Position numbers and translations under genes: made by a program
Assembly (NCBI GenBank): GCA_022836615.1
Contig: MU405306.1
Span: 87,956 to 151,955 of the forward strand
DNA length: 64,000 nucleotides
Origin: Annulohypoxylon bovei var. microspora
Lineage: Eukaryota > Ascomycota > Sordariomycetes > Xylariales > Hypoxylaceae
Direction of reading: 5' to 3'
In this document: positions 55,628 to 64,000 of the stretch, in pieces
Layout of the letters: each line of letters opens with the position of its first letter
Position numbering within the stretch: position 1 is the first letter of the stretch
The notes under the pieces: generated by a model
Databases searched by the model: none
What the model saw: the letters and a program-made list of their open reading frames with translations, nothing else
Told to the model about the DNA's origin: nothing

Positions 55628-57309
55628 TGTGATGGCGAACAGAAGGGGCTGGATTGACCTTGGTTCCTATCGGAAACCTATAGAGACTAGGGAAGAGACT
55701 GAGGGAGACGGGCTAGCCATGGCTACAGATGAGCGGCTTGGTAAAGGGGATATCAACGGCTAGTATCTACTGCGATTATGAGGCGCCGTAACCGCGACCA
55801 GTGTAACAAGATATTTGACCCCAGATAGGATGTGATCGGAATTGCCTCACCAGGGAGTACACTGCGCTAGCGCAGCCACTCACGCTCTAGATCCCTACCA
55901 ACACAATAAGTTACTATCAACTTCCCCGCTCACGCTTCGATAGAGGTGAGAAATTTAATTTAAATGGCGTGGTAATACATGTTAGGGTGCAGTGCATGCT
56001 GACGCTGTTCAGAAATGATAATTATTGTGTCGGATAGGTAGATGTAAGACTTACACAACCTGTTTTCCTAGTCAACCTGCATAACCACGAAGTTGGTAAC
56101 TACATAACTCCTGCTGATCATCTCGACGATGAGAGCCTCATGTGAGCAATATGATACTATCCTAAGGCGGCAGTTTCTTAAGCAACAGCGACACCCCTGT
56201 TCTGTACGACATCGTTTCTCACGAAGCATTCCAATAGACTCGTCGTCAGCTTACTAAGAATCTCTGGGTGAATATCGCGGTGTAAATGAGAGATAGGGGT
56301 AAAAATAGGTATCGAGCTTTCGTGGTTTTTAGTAGCTACTACTGGTGCCTTATAGCACATTGAGCCAGATCCTCGGAGCACCCTAAATACTGTCCTGGCT
56401 GGACTTCTACGGTCGTATTCAAATATGAAGGTTATTTTGGCCACCGAACGAACCCCGCCACGGATCTTATGCCTGATGACTGGGTTGATGATTGCTCCAT
56501 GGCGTGGCGTATAAGAGTCAACCGGTGTGGCTTGCCGGCGAGCGAGGGTCTAAGGAAAGCTTCTCTTGATTAAGGTAGGAGGTGTGATCTCTGCACGATA
56601 GCTACCTAGTGTTTTAACAGGTCAGCAGCAGTAATATCACATCTACATCGACGCGGGACCTGCGTCCGAGCCAAGAGACCCCGCTTAGGGCGTTTCGTAG
56701 CCGTCCGTATCACCGCCACAGGTAACACAACAGGAGTCATTTTCATCTATCAGTTGATTTTGTATAAGTCTCATCTTACGCTGTTGTGTAACGCTGTAAA
56801 TTGTATGTCTTGCGTCTAGATGCGTCGAGACGGCCCCGGCTTCAGACCGAAACGTACCACTACAATAGCTCCCATGGGATGGATATCTGGGTATCTCTGC
56901 AGAATTATCGATTTCCACTGCGCTTGGCGTTGCTTACGCTCCTGTAACGTTTGATTCAATAGTCTCGTGAGTTGAGCGGAATCCGAGTTCCTATTGATCT
57001 CAGCAACATGGTTTCATGCTTCCAATGATACTGTTGGCGGAGGCTCCGGACAGTGCCGTCGACTGGACATGTAGTTGTAGGTAACTTGTGTCAGAAATCT
57101 GCTCTGCTGACATGGAGTTATATGTATTAGTGCCGCTGGGACGCAGTAGTCCCCGGCGAGCAAAAAAAGTCAACACCCAACCGATGCAGGAGAAGTGAAG
57201 GGACCCAATACAAGTGTGGCCAGCAACCTACTTAGACAATCTCAAAGTGAAAGAAGATCCACGACGCTCAATCCAGTCATCAAGGCTCAGAATTCTGGTT
57301 GTCACCATC
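55628..57309. promoter_or_regulatory. shared divergent intergenic region of the LysM and chitinase genes
   Basis: About 1.7 kb between two start codons pointing outward. It must hold both promoters. The part from about 56685 to 57113 also has coding-like features on the minus strand (separate entry), which would reduce the shared promoter space. No specific regulator site could be named. Confidence 0.5.
56685..57113 (-). CDS. candidate small gene or gene remnant between LysM and chitinase
   Basis: The minus-strand frame ending at 56685 reads as a plausible protein end, with CC..CGGDTDGYETP, a second Cys upstream and a helical Q/R/K-rich stretch. Immediately upstream, in a shifted frame, about 56938-56990 gives NSDSAQLTRLLNQTLQE, also coding-like, ending at a GTAAGC donor. 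A CTGCAG acceptor 41 bp later restores phase. Further upstream a frame from the ATG at 57113 could join through a weak GTCCGG donor. A continuous alternative reading (…QERKQRQAQWKSIILQRYPD) is also open, so the structure is unresolved. It could be a real short protein, a remnant, or chance. Confidence 0.3.
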
Positions 57310-60300
57310 ATGAAGTCCTTCTTTTTGCACTTGACGCTATTTTGGTTCTCCTTTAACACGGTCCTTACCATTCCATCGCCTGAAAGGAGAACGCCACCTC
57401 CAGATCTCTTGCCCCCAATATTCCAACGTGCACTTCCGACTGGCACCTGCAACGCCAACACTCCCTGTGAGAATGCCGCCTGCTGCGGTACCAACGGCCT
57501 TTGCGGATATTCGCCTACTGAATGTGGTGCGGGTAGGCTTGAGACTCGTTCTTGGATATCTTCACGTATGCTTATGTATGACTCTAGGTAACTGTACGTC
57601 AAACTGCGACGCCAAGGCGGAATGTGGCCAGTACGGCAAGGAGGGCCAAAAAGAGTGCCCATTAGGCGTATGTTGCTCTGAGTTTGGGTAAGTGACACTT
57701 TACGAATGTCGCTGTAGAAAAGATATTAACTGATCTTTCATAGCTTTTGTGGATCAACAAATGACTTCTGTGACAAAGACAAAGGCTGTCAGGCAGACTT
57801 TGGTGGCTGTGGTGATGTAAAGAGACCTTCGTGTGGTGGAACGTCTGCCAACAAGAGGACGGTTGGATATTATGAGTCTTGGTGTTAGTTTATTCCGACT
57901 ATACCTAGCACTCAATGCGAAATACTGACTACTTTGACTAGCAACGACTCGAGCCTGCCAACCGGTGGACCCCGAGGATCTCAATCTGAATGGCTTCACG
58001 CATATCAATTTCGCATTTGCTTTCTTTGACCCGAAAACATTCGCAATCGCGCCCATGGATGACACCAGCGGTTTGCTATATGAACGCTTCACTGGCCTCA
58101 AAGATACGCACAACGGCCTTGAAACCTGGATCTCTGTCGGTGGGTGGTCCTTCACCGACCCAGGCCCGACGCGGTCGGCATTCAGCGATATGAGCAGTAA
58201 CGCTGCGAACAGGAAGAAATTCATCAACGAGCTGATCAATTTCATGGAGCATTACGGCTTCGACGGGGTAGACCTGGACTGGGAGTACCCACAGGCTGAC
58301 GACCGCGGCGGCGTGACGGCTGACAAGGCGAACTACATCTCCTTGGTCAAAGAAATGAGAGCTGCATTTGGTAGGTGTCCCTTACGGACTTAGAAATGCA
58401 TGCAGACTGACGGAATTCGCCAGGTGATAAATATGGTATCACATTGACGTTGCCCACGTCATATTGGTACCTGCAGCATTTTGATCTCGAATCCATCCAG
58501 CCGAACGTCAACTGGTTCAACTTCATGGCGTACGACTGTGAGTCATCATGAAACACCGTTTGACTAAGATTTATACTAACGTCCAACAAAAGTGCACGGA
58601 GTCTGGGACGCCCAGTCCCAATTCGTCGGGCCTTATATCGCGCCCCATACGAACGTCTCCGAAATCGACCTGGGTATGGACCTTCTATGGCGCGCTGGAC
58701 TCAAACCCGAAAACGTCGTTCTAGGTATGGGATGGTACGGAAGAAGCTTCACCCTTGCGGATCCATCCTGCAACACCCCCAATGGCGTTTGCAAATTCAC
58801 CGGCGGTGCCAAGGCCGGCGAATGTTCCCAAGCCAGCGGCATTCTCGACCTTCAGGAGATCAAGGACATCGTAAAGGAGAAGAAGCTCACTCCCCAATGG
58901 GATAAGACTGCGGCTGTCAAGTGGATAACCTGGGACAGCGATCAATGGGTTTCGTATGACGATGATGATACCTTCGATCAGAAGCGCAAGTTTGCAAACA
59001 ATCGCTGTCTTGGCGGGACTATGGTAAGTGAAAATGATGTTGCCGCCAGTGCTCGGGCTGACGCGAGATGATAGGTATGGGCCATGGACCAAGTCGATCA
59101 ATCCGCCGATAACGGGTTAGCGCCGGCGTCGGGAGTGACCACGCAAGACCAGGAAGACGCCGGACAAATGCGTGACGACCTCGTTGCTGGTGTCACCTGC
59201 TATTCCACGGATTGTGGAGCCAAGTGCAAGAAGGGCACCAACGAGGTGACGCAGATGAATGGCCAACCGGGCAAACTGTCTACGTCCGGTCGCTGCAACA
59301 AAGGCGAGTACCGTTCACTCTGTTGCGACGATGGTACTACGATGGGCACCTGCAAGTGGCGGGGATTCCGCGGCATTGGCCTCTCCTGCATGGGAGGTTG
59401 TGCTGATGGCGAGACCGAGGTCGTTCAGGACACCAACAATCACGGCAAGAGCGGAGACCAGACCTGCACGGGTGGTATTCAGAGCTACTGCTGCAAAGGG
59501 TTCAAGCCGGCTCCATCACCCGATGAACTCAAGCAGAAGGCCGAGGACGAAGCGAAGGCGGCTGCCGAGGCGGCCGCAGAGCAAGCTGCATTGGACATCG
59601 CTGCGAAGGCGTTTTGCAGGCTTGCGGTGCCCGCTCTTCTCGCACCTCTTGAGGCTCTTGAGGCTCTCATCCCGATCGTGGGTGAAATCCTCGACATAGC
59701 CGAGATTGCTGCGACACCAGCACTAATTCAGCTGTGCACTAAGGGTATCGAGAAAGAAGGCAAGGCTATCTTCAAGGTATTCGGCAAGGAGCACACCATC
59801 GACAATTTTAGTAAGCCTACCGCGAAAAAGACAGATAGACCAGACGAGTCCAGCCATGTAAGTGAATAACAATGTAAACGCATATGCTCTAAGGTTGTCG
59901 CTAATCCCCTCACAGAGCACTGCAAAGACCAAAGATGATAGTTGCAGTGGCAACGGAAAGCGCGCACCCCGTGCGTGCCGTGTTAAAGAGTTCGTGCGCA
60001 CGACTGCCGTATCCAACGCTAACCCTGCCAGGATAGGGTCAATCGTCTGCGACGTTGCCATAGGCGGATACTCGCAGCCCTGCCTCAACTACCGCTCTAT
60101 CGCGAGCCGCTACCCACAACACCGAACACTGACGTGCCCGTACAAGTACGTCGACACCAAGAAAAGGACAGCACCGCGGAACTTCTATAATGAACGGAAC
60201 ACGGGGGCATGGAACGCAAAGATGATCGCATTCCCACAAGGAGGATGCGAGTACGACGAGTTCCCCCCGGCCGCCATAGCCGACCTGAACGATGGCTACA

Positions 60301-61031
60301 ACCTCCTGAACCTGGAGGGTAACCCCCCGCGACCGGTGCCGGACCGGCCGGCCTACGGGCGCTACGTTGACTCGGGCGAGAACCAGGCCGCCGGCAAGCT
60401 ATTCGGCAAGTGTCTCAAGAACCCGAAACCGACCACCGATCACACGGCCGATGTGTGGATCAGGGACCGTAGCCCGCAGACCAAGTACATCGACGTGCGC
60501 GCTGTCTTCACACGGCAGCAGTTCACCATGGATTTCCCGGGGCTAGGCGACCCGGAGGATGATGGGCTAGCAGATAACGCGTGCCAGCCGTACCAACAAG
60601 GGGTCGACCATCGTGGCTACGCGTTGCAGAACAATGACGACTGGTTCCTCAGCCACGCAAACGCCGCCGCAATGCAGGACGAGTGGGCATCGTCGCCCAA
60701 CTACAGGCGCGAGTGGGTTGACTCGGTTGGTGTAGTGGTCGTCGGCACCAACAGCAGCCGCCCGGCCACACGCGAGGAGACGGCCCATGAGTTCGGCTTC
60801 GACGAGTGCCAGGACGGCAAGTGCTCGCGGGAGATCGAGGCGCTGAAGATAGTGGCTACATCGGTGAAGAAGGTCACGCGAACGGTGCCGTCGGCCGCGC
60901 TCGTGGAGCCCACGCCGGCCGTCAATGCGCCAGGCAGCTGTAGGGAAGAAGAAACGACGCCGAGCCGGAATAGACTAGGACTAGTTGAACCAGATCTTCC
61001 CAAGCAAACTGTGGCGGCCGGACTTGTATAA
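57310..61031 (+). CDS. GH18 chitinase with CBM18 domains (subgroup C type)
   Basis: Eight exons: 57310-57532, 57588-57687, 57744-57883, 57942-58370, 58424-58537, 58593-59023, 59075-59857 and 59916-61031. All phases join to 1111 aa. A signal peptide (MKSFFLHLTLFWFSFNTVLTIP) is followed by two hevein-like CBM18 Cys clusters (about 46-76 with AACCGTNGLCGYSPTECG; about 97-122 with GVCCSEFGFCGSTNDFC). The GH18 domain runs from VGYYESW (147) to about 490. Its catalytic motif is GFDGVDLDWEYP with acid/base Glu269, and AYDLHGVWD and MVWAMDQVDQS follow. It cleaves chitin beta-1,4 bonds. After GH18 come more Cys-rich segments and an Ala/Glu helical stretch, the extension of the fungal killer-toxin-like (subgroup C) chitinases. 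Related enzymes usually lie beside LysM genes, as here. No LysM is fused to this one. Confidence 0.92.
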
Positions 61032-61511
61032 TCTATTCGCAGACATACCGACGTTTATATTGAAATATGACTGCAGATGCACGGCTTCGGTAGCATATAG
61101 TAAACGTATTACTTAGCGAAATGCAAGTTTTCCCTCATTACCATTAATGCTGCCAAAAAATAAAATAAAAAGTCCTCTGTAAAGGTTGGGGTCAAAGATT
61201 TCGCACATCTGACCATTGGTCAAATAAGACTTTTGCGCACTGTGAAAAATTTTGTCTTGGTGGCTGGGTCCCCTGGGTTCTCGCGGTTGGCCACTAAATT
61301 TTCCAAGTATAAACATTGCTTGAAGCCCTTTAATACAGTACCAATTAGTTGCTGATCTAGGTAATTGCGCACTGGGTAAGGAGCATGCTGATGTGCGAAA
61401 TTATTAGCCCCAACCTCCGTACCGGTCGGTGCCTTAATCATAGTCTATGTTCCTTCTGCACGTCGCTATCTGTTAGTGCAGAATCTAAATGGCTCGCAGG
61501 TTCGGGGAGAC
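61032..61511. other. convergent intergenic region with an inverted-repeat element
   Basis: Between the 3' ends of the chitinase and the next minus-strand gene. Holds the element at 61183-61416 and presumably both terminators. Confidence 0.45.
61183..61416. mobile_element. ~234-bp MITE-like inverted repeat
   Basis: AGGTTGGGG...TTTCGCACATC at 61183-61211 and the inverted copy at 61388-61416 match at 24 of 29 positions. A further TTGCGCACTG occurs near 61233 and 61367 in the same orientation. No frame inside. Ends and target duplication could not be fixed. Confidence 0.55.
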
Positions 61512-62411
61512 TCACATGTAATCAGGTTGAGCTCGTTTCCACTCCAGCAAAGCCCGTCTACACTCGTCTCGTTTGAAGTCGTGAGGCCAGCCGTGCCTCT
61601 TGTAGATGCGAACCAGGTCCTAGAACCCAAAACCGTTAGACCAGCTTCTGACCGTGACAGAAAAATTCAATACCGTGGTGTCATCTGCCCACTTTCCCTT
61701 GGGTCGGGGATCGTCGTCTTCACTATCTCCGTCATCGCCGTCGTCCTCCTCTTCGTCAAATGGGATCCAGCCAGTCCGAATGGCAGACAACTTCTCATTT
61801 GGAATGCCGAGCCACTCCATTTGCATGTACTTCTGCCGCCACCTGTCCAAAAACTCGCGTATCGGCAAAGTCTCATCACAGCACCGATCACGCCAACTCC
61901 GAGGATCGCCCTCAGGATACGTAGGCTCGTACACGTAGTACATGGAATAGTATCTTGTCACAGTGCCATCCGTCGTATCTAGTAGAAGCACCCACTCCTC
62001 TCGATCCCTACCTGCAGTTAGCTGCACTACCCACTCAGGCCACTGCCACTCCCCTCGCAAGTTACGATGCAGCCAGGGGGTAGCGGCGGGTCTGCTCACG
62101 AGACGCCAGTCGCACGCGAAGCACTCTGGTGCGATCCAGTTGAAGCGCTCTCCGACCTCACCCCGTATATAGGGCAGGTGGCGAAGCAGCTCGACTACTT
62201 CGTCTGGTTTGTGGATGTCCGGCTTAGCGAGGGACTCGCTCGTGATCTCGGGCCAGCCACCAGGTGGTGCATAGTCAATAACAGATGGGTCTATGTGAGG
62301 TAGCATGGCGAGAAAGTTGTAAAAGTCACTCAATGCAGACACAATTTCTTGTCTAGAGTAGTGCGCTGGTTTTCTGAGGCGAGGGTCGGGCGACATATTT
62401 GAGTCAGCCAT
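61512..62411 (-). CDS. uncharacterised protein, two exons
   Basis: Minus strand, exon 1 62411-61674 and exon 2 61619-61512, with a 54-bp intron (GTATTG...CTAG), phase 0, 281 aa. Without splicing the frame runs a few residues into the intron and stops, losing the clearly coding exon 2 (DLVRIYKRHGWPHDFKRDEC then a helix ending PDYM). The middle is rich in Trp, Tyr and Arg (WLHRNLRGEWQWPEWVVQL, TTDGTVTRYYSMYYVYEP). An acidic DEEEDDGDDGDSEDDD linker precedes the last part. The overall look recalls fungal proteins of the SMI1/KNR4-like type, but no signature could be confirmed. Convergent with the chitinase. Confidence 0.7.
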
Positions 62412-64000
62412 GATGGCGTATGTAGAGGGTGCGATTGAGGGGGGAAATAGTTGTTATTCTTAGGTTTTAACTTGGATCTGAAACTGGGAGATTTTCTCTT
62501 ATTAATTCCTTGTATTACATTATACGCACACTAAATATGCTGTGTCACCACCCCGTGGCGCGCAATCCCGCATCAACAGTACCCCTTTCCACATATAAAT
62601 CACCATATAAATGAATGTACTGTCGACGCTCGCCTGCTTCTCAGCCAAGCCAACTGAGCTTCATGTACCTCATCTCCACACTGCTTTTGCACCAATGGCA
62701 CCTGGCAATATCTACCGACTCGGGAGTCCCATATTAGGTAAGCTCAGTCAAAGAATGAAAGTTTAATTTGAAAACACCATGCATGCTTAATTAACCGTGA
62801 ATGAAATTATAACCATCTCTTGCTCTCCATGACTCCATAGGCGCTTTGTGCTACATGTATCAATTAACTACCTACAGTAAGTACCTAGCTATTCTATTAG
62901 TATACCCGGGGTTTGGGGAGATTTATTTTAAAAAGATTATGCTATTACCATTAAGACTCCTTTTTTTCTATTTGAAGTAATGCTACTATCTTGACTATTG
63001 TTGATAGGGATTTCAGACTGGCTAATGACAGCTTTGTGGAGGTTCGTTTAAAATATTCACTCCACAAATAGTAAAGACGACAAAGCTACATACTCAAGAT
63101 CATTATTAAGTTCAAGGCTATGAAAACTACCTAACCCATAAAACTAAGAGATATAAGCTTAGTTGGTGGTTGAATTTTCAAATATATCATAAGACGTACT
63201 GGGTGATTATTGTTTCCGGTCGTATCTGACTGCAATGTGAAACGCACTTTGCGCTGTTTAAGTTATTTTTATTAATTCGGTTGAGTTCGATATCAGGCAA
63301 CATTAACACTTGCATTATTCAAAAAAATACTAAATGTATCATATTTGTGTATAGTTAAGTCCCAGTGAGTTAATAATATTTTAATACGAATTATTGAAAA
63401 CTGCTAGATTATTATGTACCTACCTAGTTAGTTAATTAGGTTTAATATATGAGTTTTTCGTCACTACCTAATACTCTGAAATAACCTTAGCTTCTCGGTA
63501 TAAACACAAAGTTTTTACCTTGCATGTTATGCAGTCATATCAATTTTGTTCTATTTATACCTCTGCTACTCTAGTGTGACTACTCTAAAATACACCCATA
63601 AAATACTCTCATCATTCTACACAAACACATTATCAAATGCTTTTACCACAATCTACGTTAAGGTGAATCATGAGAGATTCGGTCCCAGGATAAAAAGATG
63701 ACATTCTTAGATTATACCAAGATGAGTAGTTGCCTCCTGTCTGGGTAGAGCAGAATAGCTAACTGTATCTTATTTTTCATATTTAACTATGCTATTCACC
63801 CTCCTTTCCTCACACACAAACTTTCTTCATATATTTTACTCCCCTTATAAAATACCTTTTACTCATACATATCCCTCCTGATAATTTGTCAGCTTACCTT
63901 AGGTATAACGTCATCCACCACCTCACCGCTCATACCACCTCACCGCTCACTTTTTAAAAATTTTAAACCTTAAATATTAAAAAGTTCATAACTTCACGAA
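62412..64000. other. gene-free terminal segment, possible edge of a further AT-rich repeat
   Basis: AT-leaning throughout, with only random frames. A GTACCTACCTAGTTAGTTAAT motif lies near 63417. Two tandem copies of the 17-mer ACCACCTCACCGCTCA(T/C) are at about 63917-63951. From 63951 the sequence switches to pure AT-rich (TTTTTAAAAATTTTAAACC...) like the edge at 12123, and may start another RIP-degraded block beyond the window. Confidence 0.4.

Noticed and set aside
1..64000. CRISPR arrays, rRNA genes, bacterial-type operons
   Set aside because: No regularly spaced repeats, no rRNA-like sequence and no Shine-Dalgarno or operon organisation; the gene structure is eukaryotic.

Overview
The window looks like nuclear DNA of a filamentous ascomycete (Pezizomycotina, most likely a Sordariomycete). 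The genes are intron-poor, with short introns of 41-105 bp, GTAAGT-type donors and CTAAC-like branch points. Typical fungal families are present: a Def1-like protein, a proteinase K-type protease, a PLAC8 protein, F-box proteins, a LysM secreted protein and a CBM18-GH18 chitinase. The repeats carry the AT-rich signature of repeat-induced point mutation (RIP). The species cannot be fixed from sequence alone.

Region 1 (1-12.3 kb) is a repeat compartment. It starts with a DNA-transposon remnant with long inverted repeats (1-702). A roughly 10.4-kb, extremely AT-rich block follows. Inside it I could delimit a complete but dead Ty3/Gypsy LTR retrotransposon (4590-10928: two 217-bp LTRs, TTAAT target duplication, polypurine tract, decayed RT and integrase motifs). 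It sits in an older RIP-degraded repeat that still shows an antisense gag zinc knuckle. Next comes a C-rich minisatellite with duplicated GC-rich hairpins (11.3-12.0 kb), then a small second AT-rich island.

Region 2 (13-62.4 kb) is gene-bearing. In order: a large TM-anchored unknown (+), a disordered unknown (+), two small unknowns (+), a PLAC8 protein (+), a two-exon unknown (-), a doubtful ORF (-), an F-box protein (+), an eEF1B-gamma-type GST (+), a D-2-hydroxyacid dehydrogenase (+), a secreted subtilase (+), a Def1-like protein (-), an unknown (+), a membrane kelch protein (-), a second F-box protein (+), a secreted Ser/Thr-rich protein (+), a five-LysM secreted protein (-), a chitinase (+) and an unknown (-). 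Exon structures were rebuilt by hand from splice signals and reading phase. Small non-autonomous DNA elements with inverted repeats lie between genes at about 23.9, 31.2, 49.0, 52.4 and 61.2 kb. A short palindromic motif (TAGGTACCTAGG-like) recurs in nearly every intergenic space.

Region 3 (62.4-64 kb) has no gene I can support and ends in what may be the edge of another AT-rich repeat block.

The clearest functional unit is the divergent LysM protein / chitinase pair (53.3-61.0 kb). Both products are predicted to be secreted and chitin-directed, and they share one 1.7-kb intergenic region that may hold a further small gene. This pairing is known from other filamentous fungi, so it is a good system to note rather than a new one. 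I found no convincing undescribed multi-gene system. The novel material is mainly uncharacterised proteins and unnamed repeat families.
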